Source: CAZUGA01 sp964619885 (GTDB lineage Bacteria > Pseudomonadota > Gammaproteobacteria > Methylococcales > UBA1147). From it: a DNA stretch of 64,000 nucleotides. Within the stretch, counting starts at the first letter, position 1; every line of letters begins with the position of its first letter. The stretch covers positions 27,543-91,542 of the forward strand of contig CAZUGA010000015.1 of the NCBI GenBank assembly GCA_964619885.1. The letters are read 5' to 3'. Shown in pieces: positions 47,154 through 54,563 of the stretch. The notes under the pieces are model-generated. The model had not been told where the DNA came from and did no database searches. It was given only the letters and a program-made list of their open reading frames with translations. The position numbers and the translations under genes are program-made.

Positions 47154-47231
47154 TGGTACGCCTTCTCGGAGTCGAACCGAGATGCCGCTGGTTCTAAGCC
47201 AGCGAGGTAAACCAATTCCCGTCAAAGGCGT
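47154..47231 (-). tRNA. tRNA-Leu-like (UAG), short variable loop
   Basis: The reverse complement gives acceptor ACGCCTT/AAGGCGT, A73 and encoded CCA. The anticodon stem is GCTGG/CCAGC with loop CTTAGAA (anticodon TAG, reading CUA Leu). The T-arm CTCGG-TTCGACT-CCGAG is perfect. The D-loop GGAATTGGT is like tRNA-Leu, but the D-stem can form only a weak 3-pair helix out of register. The variable region is five bases (GGCAT), where every normal bacterial tRNA-Leu has a long extra arm. It may be charged by another synthetase, or act as a tRNA mimic or decoy rather than in translation. Confidence 0.75.
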
Positions 47232-47305
47232 AATAGTTATTTTGCTATCCCAATATAAAGTTCAACAAAAACCTGTTCTAAAGCTATTCCGTGAAAATCC
47301 ACAAA

Positions 47306-47470
47306 CTAATCTATGATGTGTAACGTTCGTTCCAGTAACCCCTTCAAAGTCATCCAGCCGATTAATACTCCTTTGGCGGTCGCTAAAGACTGATCTGCGG
47401 TGTGACGCCGGTTGCCTTTTTCGGCTCGAAACCGTCTAATCGCAATGCGTTGTTTCATACTTAATTTCAT
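47306..47470 (-). CDS. Possible small basic protein
   Basis: A 54-codon frame from the ATG at 47470 (MKLSMKQRIAIRRFRAEKGN), rich in Arg and Lys, ending HIID. The binding site is weak (GAGACG). No family recognised. It lies between the terminator at 47555 and the tRNA pair, on the same strand, so it would be the first gene of the cassette if real. Confidence 0.3.
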   Translation of the reverse strand: MKLSMKQRIAIRRFRAEKGNRRHTADQSLATAKGVLIGWMTLKGLLERTLHIID

Positions 47471-47554
47471 CGTTCGTCTCGTTTCGAACAATAACAGCCA
47501 ACGTGCTAGAAAATCACTTCACTACACACCAAAACTTAATTATTCGGGGCAAAA

Positions 47555-47592
47555 AAAAACCCCGTTAAGCTTAATGCCCAACAGGGGTTTTT
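47555..47592 (-). terminator. Rho-independent terminator (bidirectional)
   Basis: AAAACCCCGTT and AACAGGGGTTTT form an 11-bp stem with one bulged base around a 13-base loop. An A-run precedes it and a T-run follows, so it can stop transcription both ways. On the minus strand it lies 55 bases after the small gene at 47647 and insulates the tRNA-PcfJ-RtcB cassette from upstream. Confidence 0.75.
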
Positions 47593-47646
47593 ATTTTCCC
47601 GCGGAAGGCATTTTTAATAGCCTTCCACAATTCAAAACTGCGAAGA

Positions 47647-47829
47647 CTAGGTCATATTAAGACCACTCGGAGCTGCACTAACTTGTTCATGGGTTATCGA
47701 CAAACACACTAGATCAATACACTCACTTACATTGGTCAATTTTTTGAGGACGCGCAGACGCATATCCGCCATCCCAAACTGATCCGGCTGTTTGAGCAAT
47801 TTGCTATCTATGTATTGAATTTCGTGCAT
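47647..47829 (-). CDS. Small protein of unknown function
   Basis: A 60-codon frame (MHEIQYIDSKLLKQPDQFG, MADMRLRVLKKLTNV) with GGAGA six bases before the ATG and a good terminator shortly after its stop, which together support expression. No membrane segment. No family recognised; four-helix or winged-helix content cannot be judged at this size. Confidence 0.45.
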   Translation of the reverse strand: MHEIQYIDSKLLKQPDQFGMADMRLRVLKKLTNVSECIDLVCLSITHEQVSAAPSGLNMT

Positions 47830-48064
47830 TTATATCTCCAAAAAAACTATGGCTTAGTATAACAGTGGAATACAGAATAACAATATATTTTTTCAATTTT
47901 CTTGTATTTTTATCAAAATTCTATTTTCCCGAGGTCTCCTGAATAGATAACCCAAAGACATTAGGTACGATTTGGTCATCCGACCAACCCAACCGAAGCA
48001 GGAAAGAGTTCGAGGCCCAATTATTGGGACCAATCCCGGCACACAGAACAAACTCACTCTTTAA

Positions 48065-48931
48065 CTATGAATCGAGATTCGTGTTAGCATCGCCCGCAGA
48101 TATAGATAACTCGCCGGATTGATCCATTTCACACGAGGCGTGTTTGTCTCGAATATGTTTGGTCAACTGTTCGATTTCGTCGAGACCGTATTCCTCTTTT
48201 AGCCGATCAATACCATGCATGGCCAATGCATCCAAATCAGGATTTTCGGCATTCAACGCGTTATCGCGCAGCGCGTCTAGGTCGCTTTCGTTTAGATTAA
48301 TTCCATTCGCCCGCGCATATACGATTGTTGCAAGCCTGACCGAATCGTTTTGCAATAGGATACTTGCTGTCTCCGCTACTTCTCCGGCCACTGGATTTTG
48401 GTAAACACACGACAAAATTTCTGAAAACGGATCCAACGAAATACCTGGATTATCATTTAGCGTGGAAGGCGCGCATGTCAGTCTTCGCGGATTGATCACT
48501 CGTACCCTTACCCGTTCACGGATTCCTGGAAAAAGCTTGGCTGAAACGTGTACCGCGCTATGAATATCTGCAAAAAATTGACCGGTTCTAATCAACCGTA
48601 CGGCTTCTATGGCTTGATCCGCAGTAAACGGTGTCCGCTCATCGAGCAGGTTAATTTCGGATAGTAACTCATTGCTATCCAATTCCTCCGAATCACTTCT
48701 CTCCAGCATACATTGAAGTTTCTTTTTCGGATCTAGCTTCATGTTTTCGGTCTCGAGAGACGGTTGCCTCTGCCCGAAGGCGGCTACCGCCATTTTCGCC
48801 GGAAAATTTGATTTCAGCCGATTTTGACTCGGCGGGGTCGTCGCGCATGCCGAGCATATCAAGATCATGACTGTAGCAAGCAAGAATACAAGCAGTCTTT
48901 TTCCAAGCTGAATTTGGAATGGGTATGTCAT
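48065..48931 (-). CDS. Probable lipoprotein of unknown function
   Basis: A 288-residue protein with an N-terminal export signal (LLVFLLATVMILICSAC). The Cys of CSACATTPP looks like a lipidation site, though the -3 residue is Cys rather than Leu. The mature part is acidic and helical (MLERSDSEELDSNELLSEINLL, ADQAIEAVRLIRTGQFFADI). It contains CAPSTL, SCVYQN and SCEMDQ, so disulfides are possible. The start at 48931 has GGGAGA upstream; the longer frame to 48985 is not needed. No family recognised and no operon partner. It is preceded upstream by the MITE at 48995. Confidence 0.6.
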   Translation of the reverse strand: MTYPFQIQLGKRLLVFLLATVMILICSACATTPPSQNRLKSNFPAKMAVAAFGQRQPSLETENMKLDPKKKLQCMLERSDSEELDSNELLSEINLLDERTPFTADQAIEAVRLIRTGQFFADIHSAVHVSAKLFPGIRERVRVRVINPRRLTCAPSTLNDNPGISLDPFSEILSCVYQNPVAGEVAETASILLQNDSVRLATIVYARANGINLNESDLDALRDNALNAENPDLDALAMHGIDRLKEEYGLDEIEQLTKHIRDKHASCEMDQSGELSISAGDANTNLDS

Positions 48932-48994
48932 AGGTTTCTCCCTGAAATAAATTAAACCGAATGCGGATTTAACGTTTTTGGCCAATCAATTTAA

Positions 48995-49154
48995 GAAGCT
49001 GTCTGGCTAAAATATTTTGATGCGAAAATGAAGCAAAATGAGGTTATTTTTTCGATTATTTGAGGCGAATAGATGGCAATTTAACGAAAATAATCGGAAA
49101 AATGGGCCATTTTGGGGCGTTTGCAGCCAACATCATTTTTAACCAGACAGCTTC
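48995..49154. mobile_element. 160-bp MITE-like element with TAA duplication
   Basis: GAAGCTGTCTGG at 48995 is repeated inverted as CCAGACAGCTTC ending at 49154. The similarity continues inwards (CTAAAA / TTTTTAA, then CATC at both ends). A TAA triplet flanks each end directly (48992-48994 and 49155-49157), a three-base target duplication as made by some IS5-group transposases. The interior has no open frame, so the element is non-autonomous. It sits 60 bp upstream of the lipoprotein gene and could affect its promoter. Confidence 0.75.
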
Positions 49155-49628
49155 TAATATTGATATACATCCACAGATCGCTAAACGTTAACGGGCAATC
49201 AAGCAATCATACTTAGTATTGCTACGACATTCTAAATTAACCGAAGCTTAAGCGGGAGTCTGTTATTTATTCCCAGGGATTATGTGATTTTTTAACCTGT
49301 ACCGGGCATTACCGATTCTGTACTGTACATCCGGTAACCGCTATGGACAAATTCGGCGGGAATTGACAACTTGTCAGACACTAAGTAAATCATTGGCGAT
49401 ACAGATAAACAGTGTCCGTGCAATAGGAGGATGTTGCTCTTTTTACTGATTGGAAGCGAAGAAATAAACGTCACGCTTTTTTGTTTTCCGTCAATCAATC
49501 CTTTTTTCGGTAGAATAAAGAATTGACACAGATATATAAACCCTCCCCACCGGAGATGTGCGACAACTTTAATTTAACCGGTTCGTCCTGCATGCGAAAG
49601 TCTATATTTCGAGATGGGAGCAATAGGA

Positions 49629-50861
49629 TCAAACCCGCATTTTGATCTCATGTTCGTTATTATGCTCTGCGCCCCGCCACGCTAACATGCCACCTTCCAA
49701 GTTGTAAACCTCCTTCATTCCATGGGCAACTGCAATTCTGGCGGCTCTAGCGGAACGACCACCACTGCGACAAACAAATAAATAAGGGATCTCTTTATTT
49801 AACCCACCTACCCGGAATTCGAAGTCATCTTGCAGACACATTAACTCGGCGCCTTCAATATGGCCTAGATCATCGTTAAATTCATCCTGTCTGCGAACAT
49901 CAATGATTTTCATCCCACTAATATCCGAATCTACAGGAATATCTTCAACCTTGTTACCGGTCACCTCTCCCATCGTATCGGCCAATAATTTAGTGATCGA
50001 TTCCAATTGCGTATTTATTTTTGAATTGATATCGACGAATTTTTGTTCGGCTTCGCTGGCATCGAGGCAGGATCGTTCAGATATTTCGTTGATGACAGCA
50101 ACTTCAGCCTCGATATTGTTAAATTGCGATGCCACGGATTCAGTTACCGAAGTTAGCAACGCGACACTGTCTTCTATTCCCTTAACAATGCTAGATACTT
50201 CTGTTCTGGCCATTTCTACGGAGCTGTTAATCTCTACGGTTGCCGCTTCACTTTTGTTGGATAAATCGCGCATACATTCAGCGACTACCGCAAAACCTCG
50301 GCCATGTTCACCTGCTCGTGCGGCCTCGATTGATGCATTGAGTGCCAACAAATTTGCTTCGCCCGAAACGTCTCTTATTTGGATTGATTTTTCATGAATG
50401 CCATCGATTAAATTCTGAATGGCTTGCAATGTTTGGATAGAGCCTTGCCAAGCATTGACCGATTGCGAAAGATCATTCACTTTGCCCTTGCTGTATATTG
50501 TCGTTTGTTGCATAGAATCGATCGACGAATAAATCTTCGGTAATTCGGAGAATGTGTCGGTCACGGATTGTTGTGCGGTTTTGAGCTCGATTGAGATTGC
50601 TTCTACGCTACGTCCGTTGGATAAAAACGCCTCGTTGAACATATCCCGTTGATCGTCAAGCTTCTGCGCATTAGCCTCGAAAAAACTTTCCGCGACAGTC
50701 GCTTGTTCCAGGTGCGCGGATTCTAACTTGTCACGATAATCAGCACGAATTTTTTCTTGTTCGCGGATAGAATTTTCACGTTGAATTTTGCGTCCCATCA
50801 ACCAGCCAACGCTTGTCGAAACTGTGGCGATAACGATGTAAATAATGACTGAACTCACCAT
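49629..50861 (-). CDS. MCP signalling domain-rhodanese fusion
   Basis: A 410-residue protein. One N-terminal membrane helix (IIYIVIATVSTSVGWLMG) leads into a long coiled coil. The MCP hairpin tip region is IRDVSGEANLLALNASIEAARAGEHGRGFAVVAE. The C-terminal ~100 residues are a rhodanese domain with catalytic Cys in LFVCRSGGRSARAARIA. There is no periplasmic sensor, so the rhodanese may itself sense sulfane sulfur. I choose MVSSVIIYIV at 50861 as start: GGGGAG lies six bases upstream, 20 bases after the preceding stop. It is in an operon with the persulfide dioxygenase-like gene. The pairing of these two domains is rare to my knowledge. Confidence 0.85.
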   Translation of the reverse strand: MVSSVIIYIVIATVSTSVGWLMGRKIQRENSIREQEKIRADYRDKLESAHLEQATVAESFFEANAQKLDDQRDMFNEAFLSNGRSVEAISIELKTAQQSVTDTFSELPKIYSSIDSMQQTTIYSKGKVNDLSQSVNAWQGSIQTLQAIQNLIDGIHEKSIQIRDVSGEANLLALNASIEAARAGEHGRGFAVVAECMRDLSNKSEAATVEINSSVEMARTEVSSIVKGIEDSVALLTSVTESVASQFNNIEAEVAVINEISERSCLDASEAEQKFVDINSKINTQLESITKLLADTMGEVTGNKVEDIPVDSDISGMKIIDVRRQDEFNDDLGHIEGAELMCLQDDFEFRVGGLNKEIPYLFVCRSGGRSARAARIAVAHGMKEVYNLEGGMLAWRGAEHNNEHEIKMRV

Positions 50862-50880
50862 CAACTGCTCCCCCATTCGT

Positions 50881-51924
50881 TTAGTCGACGCTCTCTGTAA
50901 CCGGGTTAAATTGTCTCCACGCAATCATGCCGCCACTAAGATTGAGGACCCGAGTGAAACCAAGCGCGGTCAACATCGCTGCCGCAGTTGTGCTGCGGAC
51001 CCCTGCTCTGCAGACGACGATAATTCTGCTCGTCTTAAAAGCCTCGAGTTCTGGATAGCGCGTGGGTAATTCTCTTAGAGGGATACTTTTGGCATCCGGA
51101 ATATGGCCCAATTCGCCGTCAAATTCTTCGAATTCCCTAACATCTATGATTGTTGGCGGGACGGCAGCATTCATCTGAAATCCCAGAGTTTCAGGCGAAA
51201 CTTGCCTTACTCGATTGAGTTCGCTGATAGAAGGGTAGTCAATTTCGGTATCGTGATGCTCAGACGCATTTATCTGCAATACTTCTTGGATTTTGGATGG
51301 TAGTGGCAAACCCAGGTTGGTCATGAGTTCGATATATTCATCCCTCGATTTACCCGTAAGCCGAGGATTATGGGCTTTTTCATAGCCAATCGTAGATTGG
51401 GTATTGCCTCTGTAATCATGTCCCGGGAAGACTACGGTATCGTCTGGTAGCTTGAACAGTTTTTCGACGATACTATCGTAGCTCAAACCGGGGTCGCCAC
51501 CAGCAAAATCGGTCCGTCCGGTTCCCCCTATCATTAAGCAATCCCCAGTTAAAACACGCCCTTCAACGTACAGGCTTAAACTATCCGGTGTGTGCCCAGG
51601 TGTCGACAATACTTGAGCCGAGACGGCACCGATTGCAAGTCTATCGTCTTGGTCCAGATAAACATCGGTATTGGGTTGCGGAGACTGATTGTGCCGAGCA
51701 ATCTTGCATCCCGTGAGTAAGCTCAATTCACTCAAGGCCGATCTATGATCAGCGTGGGTATGCGTGTCCATTACGAATTCAAGCTTCAGCTTGTGGTACC
51801 CGAGTATTGCGATATAACGATCAATATTGTGATCGATCGGATCGACCAAAACCGCTGTTTTCTCCTGCTCACAACCGATGAGGTAGGTCTTGCATTTTTG
51901 ATGATTCAGTTCTTGGAATATCAC
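50881..51924 (-). CDS. MBL-fold persulfide dioxygenase-rhodanese fusion
   Basis: A 347-residue fusion. The metallo-beta-lactamase half has DTHTHADHRSAL, LSTPGHTPDSLS, GRTDFAGGD and VFPGHDYRG, matching the ETHE1/PDO group that oxidises glutathione persulfide to sulfite with an iron centre. The C-terminal rhodanese has active-site Cys in VVCRAGVRSTTAAAML. The two activities together convert sulfide-derived persulfides and thiosulfate. It heads a two-gene operon with the MCP-rhodanese fusion. A sulfide:quinone reductase is not in the window. Confidence 0.9.
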   Translation of the reverse strand: MIFQELNHQKCKTYLIGCEQEKTAVLVDPIDHNIDRYIAILGYHKLKLEFVMDTHTHADHRSALSELSLLTGCKIARHNQSPQPNTDVYLDQDDRLAIGAVSAQVLSTPGHTPDSLSLYVEGRVLTGDCLMIGGTGRTDFAGGDPGLSYDSIVEKLFKLPDDTVVFPGHDYRGNTQSTIGYEKAHNPRLTGKSRDEYIELMTNLGLPLPSKIQEVLQINASEHHDTEIDYPSISELNRVRQVSPETLGFQMNAAVPPTIIDVREFEEFDGELGHIPDAKSIPLRELPTRYPELEAFKTSRIIVVCRAGVRSTTAAAMLTALGFTRVLNLSGGMIAWRQFNPVTESVD

Positions 51925-52311
51925 TGTGCGGATTGTTTGTTTAGGTGTCTAAATGTTGAAAATATAGTTTAGAATAGCACTTCATACAAATAAGCAGTCC
52001 TATTGGACGGGCGGCCGAGTACTAAGTTGATCCAATACGCTAGCATGAAATAACCAATCTCAACGATTAAAAACTTTGCGCATACATCGACTCGTCGTCT
52101 TATGCGATTCGAATCTCAGAAATAGTTACACTCTCGACATGCTCTGTCATAATGTCACGATCCAATTTCCGATAATAAACTCCGTTTTAAAAATCACCTA
52201 ACATCGGTTGTGAAAATATTTAATCCAAATTCAGTTTTTAGCCTCTATTCACCCGGTAAATTCGATGACGCATGCCCTATTTGGATTTCGCCATGAATTT
52301 CTGAGGTCATG
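51925..52311. other. Intergenic region
   Basis: No gene seen. It contains the promoter region of the persulfide dioxygenase operon and ends at the first transposase-derived repeat. Confidence 0.4.
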
Positions 52312-52484
52312 AAGTTCTGGGGATATAATCTTCAATTGAGCTTGTCCTATTAAGGCAAGATTGGCAAGAGTTGTACTAATGGGATATCCGTACCATACCA
52401 CGCAACGAGGTAATCGGCGTCAGGAAAAGAAACCGGGACCAAAGGCAAAAATAGCAATTAATTATTGTGTCCCCAGATTAATTT
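52312..52484 (+). repeat. RAYT-derived repeat, copy 1
   Basis: A ~173-bp unit nearly identical to that at 52932-53104. Read in frame it gives ARLARVVLMGYPYHTTQRGNRRQ, the N-terminus of a REP-associated tyrosine transposase (Y1 family). This joins directly to EKKPGPKAK, like the C-terminal tail. The middle, with the catalytic Tyr, is deleted. The unit begins TCTGGGGATAT and ends TGTGTCCCCAGA, forming imperfect terminal inverted repeats. It looks like a non-autonomous derivative. Confidence 0.75.
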
Positions 52485-52564
52485 TTTAGGCTCAGATAAA
52501 CTACAATTATATATTGATCGTTTCCTTGGCGAGAACGGCTTTTAATCTATTCAAATTTGTAACA

Positions 52565-52879
52565 ATGTTCCCCAGAGAAGTCGTAGATCTTCGCATACAA
52601 GAAGTTCCCCTCGAGATTTCAACCAAGTTGAGTTTCCACATTTATACGCGTGAACATCTACAAAAACTTATCAACGATCTTCCGGAGGGCTTAACTCCAA
52701 AACGTAAGGGGGATGTAATTCCATTTGTTAGAGTTCAAATTGAAATAGGAAATATACCTGTTGTCCTTAAAATCAAGCAATGTATCCATCCTCAGTGCAA
52801 AAGACTTTTTCTTTCCGCGGGACCGATTCATCGAAAATGCCACCACGATCATAATAATCCAATTGATAAACTCTATTAG
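52565..52879 (+). CDS. Small protein with possible zinc ribbon
   Basis: A 104-codon frame from the ATG at 52565 (a TTG at 52514 would add 17 residues). The N-terminal part is FPREVVDLRIQEVPLEISTKL. Near the end lie QCIHPQCKRLFLSAG and HRKCHHDHN, a C-x4-C ... C-x-H pattern that could bind zinc. Not recognised. It lies exactly between two copies of a transposase-derived repeat, so it may be passenger DNA of a mobile unit. Confidence 0.45.
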   Translation: MFPREVVDLRIQEVPLEISTKLSFHIYTREHLQKLINDLPEGLTPKRKGDVIPFVRVQIEIGNIPVVLKIKQCIHPQCKRLFLSAGPIHRKCHHDHNNPIDKLY

Positions 52880-52931
52880 ATCTAATTTTAGAAAAAATTA
52901 GGGACACAAGTTCTGGAAGTTCTGGGGACAT

Positions 52932-53104
52932 AAGTTCTGGGGACATAATATTGAATTAAGCTTGTCCTATGAAGGTAAGATTGGCAAGCGTTGTACTAAT
53001 GGGATATCCGTACCATATCACGCAACGAGGTAATCGGTGTCAGGAAAAGAAACCGGGACCAAAGGCAAAAAATAGCAATTAATTATTGTGTCCCCAGATT
53101 AATT
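52932..53104 (+). repeat. RAYT-derived repeat, copy 2
   Basis: Direct copy of the unit at 52312-52484 with scattered substitutions. It encodes VRLASVVLMGYPYHITQRGN and then EKKPGPKAK. Here the codon before is ATG (ATGAAGGTA), where copy 1 has ATT. The left end is preceded by a partial tandem duplication of AAGTTCTGGGGACAT. The right end is followed by a second ATTATTGTGTCCCCAGATT. The duplicated ends suggest repeated insertion or recombination at this site. Confidence 0.75.
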
Positions 53105-53315
53105 ATTATTGTGTCCCCAGATTATTTACAGATTAATTTTTCCAAACGGGATAAATTAAATTATTATGGTAAACATATCTAGATAACTTCTAGTGTCAGC
53201 TGACTGGTAGCTCTTGACAGCATCATACGATAAATTACCTGTACCCCTCAATGATCGCTCATAACACGAAACTGACGAAAGCTGTCACTGGAATTGACAC
53301 GGAATAGAACAAAGC

Positions 53316-53488
53316 ATGAGTCGCGAAGGCAATTGCTTGGATATGCGGTCTTTGAAAGCTTTTTTCATACATTAAAAACCGAACTAGTTCATCACTGCAA
53401 CTTTAAAACGAGAGCGGAAGCTAGATACCAAATATTTGAATATATCGAGGTCTTTTACAATCGAATACGACTTCCATTCTACCAATGA
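53316..53488 (+). pseudogene. IS3-family transposase (OrfB) 3' remnant
   Basis: AVFESFFHTLKTELVHHC, RAEARYQIFEYIEVFYNRIR is the C-terminal end of an IS3-type DDE transposase, including the final catalytic Glu in ESFF. Just upstream, in another frame, MSREGNCLD matches the expected start of that motif (GNCWDNA), so a frameshift lies near 53345. No other part of the element or its terminal repeats is recognisable. Confidence 0.8.
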
Positions 53489-53658
53489 TTATTTGTCACC
53501 GGTAGATTACGAAAATCGTCAAAATTTTGCCTAACTTTGTGTCTGGAAAAATGTAGACACATCAGGTTGAAGTGGCAACCGTGTAGCGACCTTGAGATCG
53601 CTTCGATTCCAGTTAACGCTTTGAGTAATTTCATATTTATCTATCGTATTACGGCCGT

Positions 53659-54555
53659 CTAATCCCCAATCATCGCCCAAACGCCGAATACCATAATTAT
53701 GCTACCAACAAGCTTTGCCGGGACATGCCGTTCCTGGAACAAATAATGCCCCAAAAGCACGGTAAACACACTGGCCATACGCTTAACCGCCATCGCGTAG
53801 GATGCCAGAGTCATGCTCAACGCGATTTGATCAGCCAGACGCATCAGCGCGAAAAACACCCCCAACAACGCCAGAGAACCTACATGCTTGCGCGCATGCC
53901 GGCCGAAAACCTCGTGGTAAAAATTGTGGTTGAGCAAGCTGAATATGATAAAAAGCACCACCGGATTGACCATCGCAACCATTACCGTAAATGACAGCGG
54001 ATCGCTCAACCGGATCGCTTCCCGGCCTAATGTTGAAGCGGTTGCAAAGCACAAGCTCGCGATCACCGCGTAACGACTGCCGTGGTTGGTAAATAAGCGC
54101 ACAAACGGTGTATACCATTGTTGTTTGAGAACGTTTAACCCTAAGATATAGCTGCCCGTGCAGAGCAGACCAATGCCCAAAAAACCCATCGATGATGGCA
54201 CATCGCCCAATAACAGCCATTCAATAATAATTACAAATCCGGGGGTTAACGTAATCAATGGTCCCACGATCGAAATCTCACTGACCTTGATCGCATAGTT
54301 GAACGCCCAACCGCCCAAACCAGACAATACCGCCCCAATCAAGACCGCTGACAGATAACGCGGGTTATCAAGAGGGAATTGGTGGTTCCAGATAATTAGC
54401 GGCAGAGTAATGCAAAGACTTGCAAAATTGACGTAAAAGGTCAGAGCCTGCGCGGAAAAGTTAAAACTCAGTTGTTTGGCAACCGCAATCCTGGATGCTT
54501 GAAAAAATGCTGACAATAGCGAGACCAACACCCATGCATTTGAAAAATCCAACAT
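53659..54555 (-). CDS. EamA/DMT-family transporter
   Basis: A 298-residue inner-membrane protein with about ten hydrophobic helices in two EamA halves. The first includes LSGLGGWAFNYAIKVSEISI and LITLTPGFVIIIEWLLLGD; the second includes MAVKRMASVFTVLLGHYLFQERHV and GSIIMVFGVWAMIG. The family exports metabolites or drugs; the substrate is unknown. The ATG at 54555 lies nine bases after the previous stop; a TTG at 54579 is an alternative start. It is the last gene of the SLOG-RyR-MCE operon. Confidence 0.85.
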   Translation of the reverse strand: MLDFSNAWVLVSLLSAFFQASRIAVAKQLSFNFSAQALTFYVNFASLCITLPLIIWNHQFPLDNPRYLSAVLIGAVLSGLGGWAFNYAIKVSEISIVGPLITLTPGFVIIIEWLLLGDVPSSMGFLGIGLLCTGSYILGLNVLKQQWYTPFVRLFTNHGSRYAVIASLCFATASTLGREAIRLSDPLSFTVMVAMVNPVVLFIIFSLLNHNFYHEVFGRHARKHVGSLALLGVFFALMRLADQIALSMTLASYAMAVKRMASVFTVLLGHYLFQERHVPAKLVGSIIMVFGVWAMIGD

Positions 54556-54563
54556 CGTTTGAA

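Noticed and set aside
47154..47231. Amber-suppressor tRNA
   Set aside because: The anticodon in the loop CTTAGAA is UAG, which reads CUA (Leu). An amber suppressor needs CUA, which the loop does not contain.
49292..49498. 68-codon minus-strand frame
   Set aside because: No binding site or family resemblance; lies in decayed-looking DNA next to the MITE.
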